Shown in pieces: positions 49,979 through 59,514 of a DNA stretch of 64,000 nt. Position numbers and translations under genes: made by a program. The DNA is from JBCCXZ01 sp965228005 (lineage in GTDB: Bacteria > Planctomycetota > Planctomycetia > Pirellulales > Lacipirellulaceae). The notes beneath the pieces were generated by a model that was not told the DNA's origin, searched no databases, and saw only the letters and a program-made list of their open reading frames with translations. Numbering within the stretch: position 1 is the first letter of the stretch; every line of letters starts with the position of its first letter. The stretch covers positions 372,001 to 436,000 of the forward strand of contig CBDDGV010000003.1 in NCBI GenBank assembly GCA_965228005.1, given 5' to 3'.

Positions 49979-50914
49979 TCAGTCGCCCGTTCCGGGAGGG
50001 TCGTACTCGAAGTCCTTCCACTTCATCGCGCGGCGGAAGGGTTCGACGCGGAGCATGACCTCGCCGTCTTGGAAGATACGCACGGTGCCGTTGGATTCGC
50101 TGACGGCGATCGCGACCGCGCCGGTGGCTTTGCTGATCGATGCGGCGGCCCAGTGCCGGGCGCCCAGGCCCTTGCTAAGGGTCAGCTCCGCCGACGGGGC
50201 AGAGAGGTGCTGACAGGCAGCCGCGACCGTCCCGTCGGAAGTGACGACGATCGCCCCGTCGAGTTGGGCGATCTCCTTGATCGACTCTCGGACGCGGCTC
50301 TCGTCGAGCTTCCGCTCGGAGGTGTTGTAGCCCCGCACGGGGTCGAAGCCCATCGGCCGGCAGTGCTTGAGCACCTTGCGGTGGTCGCCGACGACGATCA
50401 GCGTGCCGACCGGCTTGCCCTCGCGGCCCTCGCGGCCGATGTCGACCGCCAAATCGACCGCCTGCTTGAGCACCTCCAGGGGCACGCGGGTCTCGAGCTG
50501 CCGCAGGTCTCGCACCGTGAGACGGCCGAGGTGCTCGTCGAGCCGGATGACGCTCATCGAGTCGATCGCGCCGATATCGAACCCGCTGTAGAGCGCGACC
50601 ACCAGGGCTCCCGGCGCCAGAAGGTCGTCGGCGACGCTCTCCAGCATCGCCTGGGTGAGCTGGTCGTGAACCGGGCTGTCGGGGAGGGTCAGCAGGATCG
50701 AGTCGAAGCCCGCCTCCTTGCTGCCCTCGAGGTGCTCCTCGCGGTCGGCGGCGACGATGATCTTCCAACTGCCGAGGTTTTCTCGGAGCTCGCCCCATTT
50801 GAGCTGCCGCTCGACCAGCACTAAGAGGGCCTCTGCTTCCTGCTCTTTGCCGAGCCGCGCCGCCGCAGAACAGATCGACTTGAGTTGTTCGGAGAGCTTG
50901 CTGGCAGGTGGCAT
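49979..50914 (-). CDS. Diadenylate cyclase (DisA_N/DAC domain) protein
   Basis: 311 residues from the internal ATG; an upstream frame adds an unlikely 28 residues. The N-terminal 150 form a planctomycete-type accessory domain. The DAC domain follows: LIVVGDHRKVLKHC, QLDGAIVVTSDG (DGA at 219-221) and KGLGARHWAAASISKATGAV (250-269), then VAIAVSESNGTVRIFQDG. DGA plus GxRH binds ATP and makes c-di-AMP in DisA/CdaA. The usual RHR reads RHW here, so activity should be checked. No membrane segment; no phosphodiesterase nearby. Confidence 0.82.
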   Translation of the reverse strand: MPPASKLSEQLKSICSAAARLGKEQEAEALLVLVERQLKWGELRENLGSWKIIVAADREEHLEGSKEAGFDSILLTLPDSPVHDQLTQAMLESVADDLLAPGALVVALYSGFDIGAIDSMSVIRLDEHLGRLTVRDLRQLETRVPLEVLKQAVDLAVDIGREGREGKPVGTLIVVGDHRKVLKHCRPMGFDPVRGYNTSERKLDESRVRESIKEIAQLDGAIVVTSDGTVAAACQHLSAPSAELTLSKGLGARHWAAASISKATGAVAIAVSESNGTVRIFQDGEVMLRVEPFRRAMKWKDFEYDPPGTGD

Positions 50915-51036
50915 AGCACGCGGCAGGGGCCGACGGGTCCGCGAAGTGGCCAGAATGGCCGTTCCGGCTGCAATGTAGACCACTGCGCAACGGGGCACAA
51001 TGCACGTCGGAGCGCGTCAATCCGCGGTCGGCAGCC

Positions 51037-52659
51037 CTAGCGCCGGCTGTCGGTGCGGGGTTGGCTCGCGACGCCGGCGGCTGGGGCCAGGTCCTGCTGG
51101 AAGACCAGACGGTCGTAGAGTACGAGGGCGTGGATGGCGTGCCCGAGCGGGCCGGCTTCCCAGTCGCGGTAGCGGTTGCGGAGCATCAGGTTCGCCAGGT
51201 AGTTGGCGGCCCGGGTGGTCCGCCAGTAGGCCCGCTCCTTCTCGGTCGACACGTACAGGAGCCACTCCAGCAGGTGGCCGGTGGTCTTGAGCCGTCGGTC
51301 TGGGTCGGGCTCGGAGCCGGGGCCGCGGAACCACTCGGTGCTGAGGCTGCCGTCTGAATTCTGCAGCCGGTAGGCGTAGTTCTGGTACTTGCGGCAGAAC
51401 TGCTTGGCCTGGAGGTACTCGCCGTCGACCGGCTCGCCGCGTTGGATGCGTTTCTTGTAGGCCAAGGTGAGCCCGCCCAGGCGGTGGGTGCCGCCGCAGG
51501 CGGCGCCGCGGACGGGCTGGCGGATCTCCTCGCGGATCAGCCGGCGGATGTCCCAGGACTGGCCCTGGTCGTTCACCCACTGGGCGTCGGACGGCAGGTA
51601 GTGCGAGAGCCCGATCAGCTTGAAGGTGAGCTCAGTCCGCGGGTAGCAGGTGAGCTTCTCCATCTCGATCAGGTCGTTGATGGTCATCTGTTCGCCATCG
51701 ACTTCGAGCGGGTACTCGGAACCGACGCGGGTCTGGGCGAGGATCGCCAGGAGCTGCCCGTGGTGCCCCTGCAGGGCCGGGCCGACGCGCACCCGGAGGT
51801 CGCCCGTGTCGTTGAAGTGCATCAGGGTCCGGCGTTTGGACGGCTGGTTGAACGTGAGCCAACCGATGGCGGTGATGGGCTTGCCTGTGGGGCCGCCCTG
51901 GAGCACCTTGCTGTGCACCTCGAACGCCAGGGCCGCGTGCATGATCTCCCACGGGCTGCGGTCGCGGGTGTTGAGCGGCCGGTTGTAGTAGTGCCGCAGC
52001 ACCTGGCGGATCTTCTTGCGGAGCCGCTTCTGCTCCGTCGTGAGCCCCGAGTCGTCGGCGGAAACGTTGAGGAACTCCGGCAGGCCGGCCGACTCGCTGG
52101 CCGCCTGCTGCTCCGGCTGTTGGTCGGTCGCCGAAGCGGTCTCCGGCTGGTCGGTTGCCGTCTCGAGCGACTCGGCTTCCGGCTGCTCTTGCGGGAGGGG
52201 TTCGGCTTCGTCCTCTGAAGAAGACGACCGGTCGCTCGACTGCGACGGACGCCGTGCGACGCGTTCTCCTCGCGGGGCGGCCACACGACTCTGTTTCGTT
52301 TCGGGCGGGCCCAGCTTCGGGCCATCGACCTCGGCGACAGCGCGGTTCGGTTTGATCCAGCGGACCCCGCTGCCAGACTTTTTGGGCGCGCTCGGTATGC
52401 CCAACTGTTTCGTCGTGGGGGTCTTCGGGCTGGCTGACTTCGGGGCGACCCATCTCAGTTGCGAGGTCTGCTCGGCGATGCCAGTTACGATCTGCTGCGA
52501 GGCCAAGTCGTGCGGTTGGATCGTCGCGTCCAGCACGGACGAACCATCCGGGGAGGCCGCCGCGGGAGAGGCCGCGCACGCAGCGAGGCACGCCGACCAT
52601 GCCGCCAATGACAGCACGCCCTCCCGCGGGCGCACGCCGAACCTGAACGCTGATCGCAT
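51037..52659 (-). CDS. Large secreted conserved planctomycete protein of unknown function
   Basis: 540 residues from the ATG with GGGGGGAATTGCG ahead. Signal peptide (LAAWSACLAACAASPAAAS), a long disordered Ser/Glu/Gln-rich stretch (about 80-195), then a helical domain (KKIRQVLRHYYNRPLNTRDR, AALAFEVHSKVLQGG, MHFNDTGDLRVRVGPALQGH, LAYKKRIQRGEPVDGEYLQA, LKTTGHLLEWLLYVSTEKER) that may be an alpha/alpha toroid. The Tyr-Asn-Arg-Pro block is highly polar and suggests a conserved site. No assignable enzyme. Confidence 0.7.
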   Translation of the reverse strand: MRSAFRFGVRPREGVLSLAAWSACLAACAASPAAASPDGSSVLDATIQPHDLASQQIVTGIAEQTSQLRWVAPKSASPKTPTTKQLGIPSAPKKSGSGVRWIKPNRAVAEVDGPKLGPPETKQSRVAAPRGERVARRPSQSSDRSSSSEDEAEPLPQEQPEAESLETATDQPETASATDQQPEQQAASESAGLPEFLNVSADDSGLTTEQKRLRKKIRQVLRHYYNRPLNTRDRSPWEIMHAALAFEVHSKVLQGGPTGKPITAIGWLTFNQPSKRRTLMHFNDTGDLRVRVGPALQGHHGQLLAILAQTRVGSEYPLEVDGEQMTINDLIEMEKLTCYPRTELTFKLIGLSHYLPSDAQWVNDQGQSWDIRRLIREEIRQPVRGAACGGTHRLGGLTLAYKKRIQRGEPVDGEYLQAKQFCRKYQNYAYRLQNSDGSLSTEWFRGPGSEPDPDRRLKTTGHLLEWLLYVSTEKERAYWRTTRAANYLANLMLRNRYRDWEAGPLGHAIHALVLYDRLVFQQDLAPAAGVASQPRTDSRR

Positions 52660-52890
52660 CGCAATTCCCCCCTGCGGACACAAGACGCTAGCGTCTTGGT
52701 CTTCTGCTGTAGCCGTTATCGGCGCACCCGGGGCGGCTTGCTCGTGCGTACCGCGTCGTTGACGCGCAAAACGCCTGCGTCAGCGCCGCCCGGATGAGGT
52801 GTCCCGATGACTCTGGTATCGGGCAGATCGGGCGGGGAATTCAGCGAGAACGCCCCGATTTGCGCAGGGGGCGGGCTTGAGAAAATCGGT

Positions 52891-53574
52891 TCAGAAACGG
52901 TTCGTTTCGCCGGGCTGCTCGGCAAGCTGGACCGTGTCGGACGCGGCTGGGGTTCGGCTGCTGACGTACTGCTGCCACGAGGCGACGTCGCCGTTGAAGT
53001 CCTCGCCGGTCGACTCCTTGAGCGCCTGGATGCCGGCGAACTGCATGGCGGGGTCGCGGTCGGCGAGCGCCTTGCCGAGGGCCTGCACCGCCGCGGGAGA
53101 ATCGATCAGCCCGAGGGCGTCGGTCGCTGCGACGCGCACGTCGAAGTCTTCGTCCGATTGCAGCACACGGGCCAGGGCGGGGACCGCCATCGTTTCGCCC
53201 CGCTCGCCCAGCTTCGCACAGCAGGTGATCCGCACCTTGGGGTCGGTGTCCTGCAGCCCGGCCAGCAGCACGCTGCGGGCCATGGGGGTGCGGAACTCAC
53301 CGATCGCCTGCTGGATCGACCGTCGGACGACGGGGTCCGATTCGCTCTGGATCTGCGAGGCGAGCCGGTTCGTCAGCTCGATCTGCTCGTCGCTCTGCGA
53401 ACCGTCCGCCTTGCTGGCGGTCTCCTCGATCGCGGCGATCCGGGTGTGCGGGGTGACGATCGAGGTGCGTTCCTTCGGCGCGAACGGGCCGGAGTGGCAG
53501 CCGACGACCGTGCCCGCCAAGACGGCGGCAACGGTCAGCCAGTGCGGAACGGGGTACGTGGTGTGTGCGGCCAT
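52891..53574 (-). CDS. HEAT-repeat lipoprotein
   Basis: 227 residues. Signal and lipobox (LTVAAVLAGTVVGCHS), then four to five HEAT/PBS repeats (DPVVRRSIQQAIGEFRTPMA, DTDPKVRITCCAKLGERGET, SDEDFDVRVAATDALGLIDS, DRDPAMQFAGIQALKESTGE). Such helical solenoids bind partner proteins. A small lipoprotein gene lies 140 bases upstream. Role unknown. Confidence 0.82.
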   Translation of the reverse strand: MAAHTTYPVPHWLTVAAVLAGTVVGCHSGPFAPKERTSIVTPHTRIAAIEETASKADGSQSDEQIELTNRLASQIQSESDPVVRRSIQQAIGEFRTPMARSVLLAGLQDTDPKVRITCCAKLGERGETMAVPALARVLQSDEDFDVRVAATDALGLIDSPAAVQALGKALADRDPAMQFAGIQALKESTGEDFNGDVASWQQYVSSRTPAASDTVQLAEQPGETNRF

Positions 53575-53716
53575 GCGAAGAGGTTCGAGGAGCTTGCTGA
53601 TTGAGCAGAATCGCGCCGCGGGCCCGGAAGGGCAGGGCGGCGGCGGCGGAAACTAGCAAACTCCGGGGGGCCGTCCTATGGCAATCGTGCTGCTGGGGCA
53701 ATCGTGCTAGCGTTGC

Positions 53717-53923
53717 CTAGTCGCCGAAGGCCTCGTTCATGACCTTGTTCTGCTCGGGGTGATCTCGCCAGTACTGCTCCCACCCCGAAAGGCGGTCGTC
53801 CTGCTCCATGGGGCTGGGGGCGTTCTCGTCGCGGCTGTCCCAGTGTTGGGAGAGGCTCGTGTTGGACGTCTTGCAGCCGAGGCCGCAGGCGCAGGCAAGG
53901 ATCAGCAGCAACAGACGAGTCAT
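53717..53923 (-). CDS. Small lipoprotein
   Basis: 68 residues. Signal and lipobox (RLLLLILACACGLGCKTSN), then a short charged, Trp-containing body (HWDSRDENAPSPMEQDDRLS, WEQYWRDHPEQNKVMNEAF). No family recognised. Between it and the HEAT-repeat gene downstream, the sequence GGCAATCGTGCT is repeated once within 20 bases. Confidence 0.65.
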   Translation of the reverse strand: MTRLLLLILACACGLGCKTSNTSLSQHWDSRDENAPSPMEQDDRLSGWEQYWRDHPEQNKVMNEAFGD

Positions 53924-54041
53924 CGCGCTACTCCGTTTTCTTGGCAGGGCTCCAGGGAGGTTCTCAGTAGCGATCGGCCGGCGAGGGCGTCAACCACAGT
54001 CTCCGGTCGCGGGGCCGTCGGCGGGCAGATAGGCTGGGGGC

Positions 54042-55691
54042 ATGCCCGATGCTTGCACAACGCGACCCCGGTTTGCCCCGCTCGCGGCGGGGGTGCTGCT
54101 GGCCGCAGCAGCGGCTGCGCTGCTCGCCGGGCCGCGGGTGCGGGGGCTGCTCGCCAACTCGGGTTGGTTGACCCTCGGCGCGTTGGCGCTGTGCGTGCCG
54201 CTGGGGGTGCTCGCCGCAGTGGCGGTCGAGAAGATGAACGCCCCGGGCCGGCGATTGCTGTGGTGGGGGCTCATCGGCTGGATGTTCGTGCCGCTGTGCG
54301 TGCAGACCGCCGCCTGGCAGACGGTGCTCGGCCCGGGCGGCTGGCTCACCGGCTGGGGCGACGGGGCTGGATCAACCGGCGGAGCGTGGCTGGCCGGGTG
54401 GCGGGGGGCCGTTTGGGTCCACGGCATGGCCGGCGTGGCCTGGGTAGCGGTTGCCGCGGCGGCGACGCTGCGCACAGTCGACCCCAGCCAGGAAGAGGCG
54501 GCCCTGCAGGACAACACGCCGGCGGGGGTGCTGAGGCGGATCAGCCTGCCGCAGGCGGCGCCGGGCGTGCTCGCCGGCGCCTTGTGGGTGGCGGCCACTT
54601 GTGTGACCGAGATCTCCGCAACCGACTTCTTCCAGGTCCGCACCTTCGCGGAAGAGGTCTACACGCAGGCCGCGCTCGGGGCGATCGACGCCCCCGCGCC
54701 GGGCACGACCGGGCTGACCGGGGGTGACCTCCGCGGCGGCACCGCCGTGCTTGCCGGGCTGTTCGCGGGCGGAGCTCTTCTCGCTGCGGGTTGGCTGGCC
54801 CCGCTGTTGATCGACGCCCGGTCGCAAATGTCCTGGGGCGGCGCCTGGCGTTGGGACGACCCGCGAGCCAAGCTGCTCGGCGGCGCCGCGGCATTGGCGG
54901 TGCTGGTCCCGGTGGTCGCCACCCCGGCCGCAAGCCTGTTTGCCAAAGCCGGGGTCGAAGTCGAGCAAACCAGCAGCGGCTACGTGCGTGGATGGTCGGC
55001 CGCGAAGGCCGTCGGCCTTGTCGCGGAGAGCCCGTACCGACACCGCCGCGAGTTACTCTGGTCGCTGGTGATCGCCGGCGGCGCGGCGACGCTCGCCGTC
55101 GGGCTGGCATTGCCATTGGCCTGGGCGGTCCGCACGGGGCGGCTGCCGATCGGCGTGCCGCTGGTGCTGGGGGCCTTGGCTTTGGCGACGCCGTCGCCGG
55201 TGGTCGCGGTCTGGCTGATCAAGTTGCTGAACCAGCCGCCCGATTCGCCGCTGGCCGCCCTCAGTTGGTGGTACGACCACACGGTTCTCGCGCCCATAGT
55301 GGTGCAGGCCGTCCGTGCGGGGCCGCTCGCCCTGCTGCTGGTCGGGCTGCCGCTCTCGACCGTGCCCGCGGACGTAATCGGGGCCGCCCGGTCCGACGGG
55401 GCGGGCTGGTGGTCCACACTGCTGCGGATCGCCGTGCCGATGCGTCTGCCCGCCCTGTCGGCGGCTTGGCTGCTCGCGCTGGTGCACGCCGGGGCGGACG
55501 CGGGGGCGACCCTGCTGGTGGCCCCGCCGGGGGCCGCCACGCTCACCATGCGCACCTTCCGCCTGCTGCACTACGGGGCCCAGGACGACGTGGCGGCGCT
55601 CTGCCTGGCCCTGCTGCTGGGCGTAGCAGCTGCGGCGGCCGCCGCTGCCGTTTGCCTGCGGGCCGGCCGGCGCCGTGTTGAGCCGCCCTAG
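54042..55691 (+). CDS. ABC transporter permease, two fused permease domains (Fbp/iron(III)-type)
   Basis: 549 residues with about twelve hydrophobic segments, two permease units as in FbpB/AfuB. The EAA-like loops read EEAALQDNTPAGVLRRISLP and DVIGAARSDGAGWWSTLLRI, with LPLSTVPAD before the second. This type moves Fe3+ or another substrate delivered by a binding protein. No binding-protein gene or dedicated ATPase is next to it; the ATPase at 58471 is of exporter type, so the partner is probably elsewhere. Very GC-rich. Confidence 0.82.
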   Translation: MPDACTTRPRFAPLAAGVLLAAAAAALLAGPRVRGLLANSGWLTLGALALCVPLGVLAAVAVEKMNAPGRRLLWWGLIGWMFVPLCVQTAAWQTVLGPGGWLTGWGDGAGSTGGAWLAGWRGAVWVHGMAGVAWVAVAAAATLRTVDPSQEEAALQDNTPAGVLRRISLPQAAPGVLAGALWVAATCVTEISATDFFQVRTFAEEVYTQAALGAIDAPAPGTTGLTGGDLRGGTAVLAGLFAGGALLAAGWLAPLLIDARSQMSWGGAWRWDDPRAKLLGGAAALAVLVPVVATPAASLFAKAGVEVEQTSSGYVRGWSAAKAVGLVAESPYRHRRELLWSLVIAGGAATLAVGLALPLAWAVRTGRLPIGVPLVLGALALATPSPVVAVWLIKLLNQPPDSPLAALSWWYDHTVLAPIVVQAVRAGPLALLLVGLPLSTVPADVIGAARSDGAGWWSTLLRIAVPMRLPALSAAWLLALVHAGADAGATLLVAPPGAATLTMRTFRLLHYGAQDDVAALCLALLLGVAAAAAAAAVCLRAGRRRVEPP

Positions 55692-55743
55692 TTCCGCTAG
55701 ACTGGAAGCGAGGCAACCCTACGGAACAGAGCCCCGCCCGCGT

Positions 55744-58299
55744 ATGCCCGTCCAGCGATCGCTACCGCCGACGCACCGGCCCCCCCGCCGCTTGCGGCCC
55801 CGGTCCAATCGCGCTCCGCTCTTCGCCGCCGCTTTGCGACGCGTCGGCTTTCTGTTGCTGGGATCGGTGCTGCTCTGCACCCTGGGCTGCGGCGGGTGCA
55901 ATTCCGAAGACGCCGGCGACGAGTCGGCCCAATCCGAAGACGAGAAGAAGAACAAGGACGACCTGGAATTGAGCGTCGTCCGGCCTCTGCTGGACCCGGG
56001 GCTGGTTGCCGAAGAGGGCGCCGAGGACGACCGCCCCCGCGTGTTGGTGAAGCCCGGCCACTGGATGGTGACCGCCCAGCAGATGAAGGCCAACTACGAC
56101 GACTTCGTCGGCGAGACCTCCGTCCGGGTGCTGACCGACGCCGAGGGCCAGGTGGTGCTGCCGCAGACCGACTTCTCGCTCGAGTCGCAGCGGCCGGTGG
56201 TGCTCTCAAAGGGCCGGCCCAAGCGGATTGAGACCGAGGTGTTCGTCCCCAGGACGATCGGCAAGGACGCGCTCGTCTCCTCGACGCTCCGCCGCCGCGG
56301 CGCCGGGCGCGGCGCCGACTCGAGCGCCCTGCTGAGGCGGATGCCGCCCTACCAGTACTTTGTGCTCGTGCTGGCCGACTCACCCGACGAGTACGCCTTC
56401 CTGAAGGTGGCCGATTCGGTCCGCGCACCCTACGAGGACGACGACACCCCCTACGACCAGTACTACCACGTGGTGCTCGCCGGCGGCCCCAAGGGCGGGC
56501 TGCCGGTGCCCGAGAACCCGCTCGCCATGTCGTCGGTGGCGTACGTCGTGTGGGACAGCCTCGACCCCGAACGGCTCACGCCCCGTCAACAGGCGTCGCT
56601 GGTCGACTGGCTCCACTGGGGCGGGCGGCTGATCGTGAGCGGGCCCGGTTCGCTTGCTTCGCTCCGCGGGTCGTTCCTGGAGGGCTACCTCCCCGCCGAC
56701 GCGGACGAGACGGCGACCCTCCGGAAGGACGACCTCGCCGAACTGGCCCTGTTCTGGGGCAACCGCCTCCGCGGGACCCGGCACGAGCCGCCCAGCACGA
56801 CCAACGCCTGGCCGGGGGTGCAGCTCGAACCGACCGAAGACGCGGCCCCGCTCATCGGCAGCGGGGGGCTCATCCTCGAGAAGCCCGCCGGCTTGGGCAC
56901 GGTGGCGGTCACCGCGTTCCGCCTCACGCAGCGTGAGCTGCTGAACTGGAAGGGCTTCGACGGCCTGCTCAACGGCGCGCTCTTCCGACGGCCGAGCCGG
57001 CAGTTCTCCAAAGGCCCCTACGGCGGGCTTCGGGCGGAGTGGGCCTACCAGGCCGACCGCCGACTCGACGCCTACCTCACCACGCCGCTCCGGCTGTTCG
57101 CACGCGACTCCGGTACGCGGGCCAATGTGGTTGTGGAAGAAGACCAGAACAACGGCGGTTTCGGGGTGATGAGCTCCCAGACCACCATCAAGATCGACCG
57201 CCCCGAAGGCGTGGCCGGCTGGACCGGCTTCAGCCCCGTCGCCGAGGCCGCCCGCTCGGTGCTCCGCGAGGCGGCCGGCGTTACCGTGCCCAGCTCCAAC
57301 TTTGTCGTCTACTGCCTCGCCGCGTACCTGCTGGTGTTGGTTCCGCTGAACTGGGCCATCTTCTACACCCTCGGCCGCGTCGAGTGGGCCTGGCTCGCCG
57401 CGCCGCTGATCGCGGTGGTCGGCACCGTGATCGTTGTGCAGCAGGCGCAGCTCGACATCGGCTTCGTCCGCTCGCAGAACGAGGTGGCCGTGCTGGAGCT
57501 GTACGGCGAGCACGACCGCGGCCGCCTCTCCCGCTTCGCGGCGTTCTACACCTCGCTCTCCACGACCTACGACCTGACCTACGACGACCCGCGGGCGCTC
57601 GCCCTGCCGTTCTCGACCCAGTCGTGGGGGGAGGAGAGCTCGCGGACGATCAGCGACCGCGTGTACCCGGTCGTTTCGGAGAAGACCAACGAATCGGAGC
57701 TCCGCGGGCTGACCGTCCCCTCCGCCGCGACCACGATGATGCACTCCGAGGAGATCGCCGAGCTGGAAGGCCCCATCCGGCTGGGCGTTTCCTCCCGAGG
57801 TCACCGGCAGCTCGAGAACCGCAGCGAGCTGCGCCTGCGGGACGCTGCGATTGTGGAGTTTGCCCCCTCGACCGAGGGCCCGCCGACGTACCGGGGCTGC
57901 TGGCTGGGCGATATCAAGCCGGGGGAGAGCGTGCTGATCAACACCACGCCGCTGGTGATGACGAAGGAGTCGCTCGATGAGGGCGGCGTGCCCTTCGCGG
58001 CCCAGCGGCGGTCGGCGGCCGAACTGCTCGACGAGCCGCCGTTCGATATCGGCCCGGTGCTGCTGGAGGCGTTCCGCTTCCCCGGCGAGGAGGACCCGGC
58101 CTACTCCCAGAAGAGCGAGACGCGGCTGGTCGCCGTATTGGACGAGACGCCGGCGGGGCCGACGGTCTCGCCGCGGGCCTCACAGCTCAGCGGCATGACG
58201 GTGATCGTGGCGCACCTCGCCAACGGCCTCGGCCCCGACCCGCGCCCCGACGTGAACAGCCGGCAGGACATCCCGATTGATGCGCCGTACGGCGAGTGA
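55744..58299 (+). CDS. Large membrane-anchored protein of unknown function
   Basis: 851 residues. A long basic N-terminus leads into a lipobox-like LLLGSVLLCTLGCGG. Large beta-rich body with FVLVLADSPDEYAFLKV and AYVVWDSLDPERLTPRQQAS, DWLHWGGRLIVSGPG, resembling a glutamine-amidotransferase-like Rossmann fold without a visible catalytic Cys. Two membrane helices (VYCLAAYLLVLVPLNWAIFY, AAPLIAVVGTVIVVQQAQ) divide it from a C-terminal domain. It stands directly before an ABC ATPase gene; a GldG-like accessory role is possible. Function unknown. Confidence 0.7.
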   Translation: MPVQRSLPPTHRPPRRLRPRSNRAPLFAAALRRVGFLLLGSVLLCTLGCGGCNSEDAGDESAQSEDEKKNKDDLELSVVRPLLDPGLVAEEGAEDDRPRVLVKPGHWMVTAQQMKANYDDFVGETSVRVLTDAEGQVVLPQTDFSLESQRPVVLSKGRPKRIETEVFVPRTIGKDALVSSTLRRRGAGRGADSSALLRRMPPYQYFVLVLADSPDEYAFLKVADSVRAPYEDDDTPYDQYYHVVLAGGPKGGLPVPENPLAMSSVAYVVWDSLDPERLTPRQQASLVDWLHWGGRLIVSGPGSLASLRGSFLEGYLPADADETATLRKDDLAELALFWGNRLRGTRHEPPSTTNAWPGVQLEPTEDAAPLIGSGGLILEKPAGLGTVAVTAFRLTQRELLNWKGFDGLLNGALFRRPSRQFSKGPYGGLRAEWAYQADRRLDAYLTTPLRLFARDSGTRANVVVEEDQNNGGFGVMSSQTTIKIDRPEGVAGWTGFSPVAEAARSVLREAAGVTVPSSNFVVYCLAAYLLVLVPLNWAIFYTLGRVEWAWLAAPLIAVVGTVIVVQQAQLDIGFVRSQNEVAVLELYGEHDRGRLSRFAAFYTSLSTTYDLTYDDPRALALPFSTQSWGEESSRTISDRVYPVVSEKTNESELRGLTVPSAATTMMHSEEIAELEGPIRLGVSSRGHRQLENRSELRLRDAAIVEFAPSTEGPPTYRGCWLGDIKPGESVLINTTPLVMTKESLDEGGVPFAAQRRSAAELLDEPPFDIGPVLLEAFRFPGEEDPAYSQKSETRLVAVLDETPAGPTVSPRASQLSGMTVIVAHLANGLGPDPRPDVNSRQDIPIDAPYGE

Positions 58300-58301
58300 T
58301 T

Positions 58302-58378
58302 GACAGGAGACGGGAGACGGGAGACAGGAGACGGGAGACGGGAGACGGGAGACGGGAGACAGGAGACAGGAGACGCGA
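58302..58378. repeat. Tandem 7-bp repeat GACRGGA, 11 copies
   Basis: Eleven adjacent units (GACAGGA or GACGGGA, the last GACGCGA) right after the stop of the membrane-protein gene. An 11-base complement, TGTCTCCTGTC at 58396-58406, matches GACAGGAGACA at 58358-58368, so the transcript could fold into a hairpin 65 bases before the ABC ATPase start. It could vary in copy number. Confidence 0.85.
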
Positions 58379-58470
58379 GCGTGCTCATTGTTTCTTGTCT
58401 CCTGTCCCCTGTTGATTGGCAAGAAAACTGCGCCCCGCGCTCGATTATCGCAACGCAACCCATTCCGCCC

Positions 58471-59397
58471 ATGATAGAAATCTCCAACTTCGGCAAGCAG
58501 TACGGCGACTTCACCGCGGTGGAGAACCTGAACCTCAAGATCGGGGCCGGGGAGATGTTCGGCTTCATCGGCCCCAACGGCGCCGGCAAGAGCACTACCA
58601 TCCGCTTCCTCGCCACCCTGCTGCAGGCCACCCACGGCGAGGGCCGCGTCAATGGGCACAGCGTCACCCGCGACCCCATCGGCGTTCGGCGGAGCGTCGG
58701 CTACATGCCGGACAACTTCGGCGTGTACGACGGGATGAAGGTGTGGGAGTTCCTCGACTTCTTCGCGGTGGCGTACCAGGTGCCCAAGGCGCGGCGGAAG
58801 CAGGTGCTCTCCGACGTGCTCGAGCTGCTCGACCTCACGCACAAACGCGATGATTTTGTGAACGGCCTCTCCCGCGGCATGAAGCAGCGGCTCTGCCTGG
58901 CCAAGACCCTGGTGCACGACCCCCCGGTGCTGATCCTCGACGAGCCCGCCAGCGGCCTCGACCCCCGCGCCCGACTAGAAGTGAAGGCGCTGCTCAAAGA
59001 GCTCCGCAGCATGGGCAAGACGATTCTCATCTCCAGCCACATCCTCACCGAGCTGGCCGACTGCTGCACGTCGATCGGCATCATCGAACGCGGCAAGCTG
59101 CTGCTGCACGGGCCGATCGACAAGGTCTACCAGAAGATCACCCGAAACCGCCACATCGAGGTCCGTTTCCGCGGCGACGCCGAGGCGGGCGTGAGCCTCA
59201 TCCGCAGCCACCCCAACGTGCACGACGTGGTGCCGATGCCCCGCGGCTGCACCGCCGAGATCAAGGGCGGCGACGCCGACATCGAGCGGCTGCTCAAACA
59301 GCTGGTCGCCGCCGACTGCGGGTTGCTCTCCTTCGCCGACAAGGAGCCGACGCTCGAGGACGTGTTCATGCTGGTCACCAAGGGGCTGGTGACTTAG
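58471..59397 (+). CDS. ABC transporter ATP-binding protein
   Basis: 308 residues. Walker A GPNGAGKST (34-42), Q-loop region GYMPDNFGVYDGM, signature LSRGMKQRL, Walker B VLILDEPASGLDP, switch His in ISSHILTELADC. A C-terminal extension of about 80 residues is typical of exporter ATPases of the CcmA/NatA/GldA class. The ATG is preferred; the open frame upstream translates the 7-bp repeats. The permease partner is probably encoded beyond or is the large membrane protein just upstream. Confidence 0.93.
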   Translation: MIEISNFGKQYGDFTAVENLNLKIGAGEMFGFIGPNGAGKSTTIRFLATLLQATHGEGRVNGHSVTRDPIGVRRSVGYMPDNFGVYDGMKVWEFLDFFAVAYQVPKARRKQVLSDVLELLDLTHKRDDFVNGLSRGMKQRLCLAKTLVHDPPVLILDEPASGLDPRARLEVKALLKELRSMGKTILISSHILTELADCCTSIGIIERGKLLLHGPIDKVYQKITRNRHIEVRFRGDAEAGVSLIRSHPNVHDVVPMPRGCTAEIKGGDADIERLLKQLVAADCGLLSFADKEPTLEDVFMLVTKGLVT

Positions 59398-59514
59398 CCG
59401 AGTCCGCAGCATCGTGCAATTGCTTGCCGCTCCTGTTGAATCCGTCGATACTAGATCGGTTACCGCTACCGCACACGGCACAGCCGAAAAGAAAACTCGC
59501 GCAGGAGAGGCCCC

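Noticed and set aside
56380..57804. 474-codon leftward frame opposite the large membrane protein
   Set aside because: Typical third-position GC shadow; no ribosome-binding site or motif.
58302..58378. CRISPR-like array
   Set aside because: The 7-bp units are directly adjacent with no spacers; this is a simple tandem repeat.
54042..59397. A single ABC transporter operon of permease, membrane protein and ATPase
   Set aside because: The permease is importer (Fbp) type while the ATPase has an exporter-type C-terminal extension; co-direction alone does not make them one transporter.
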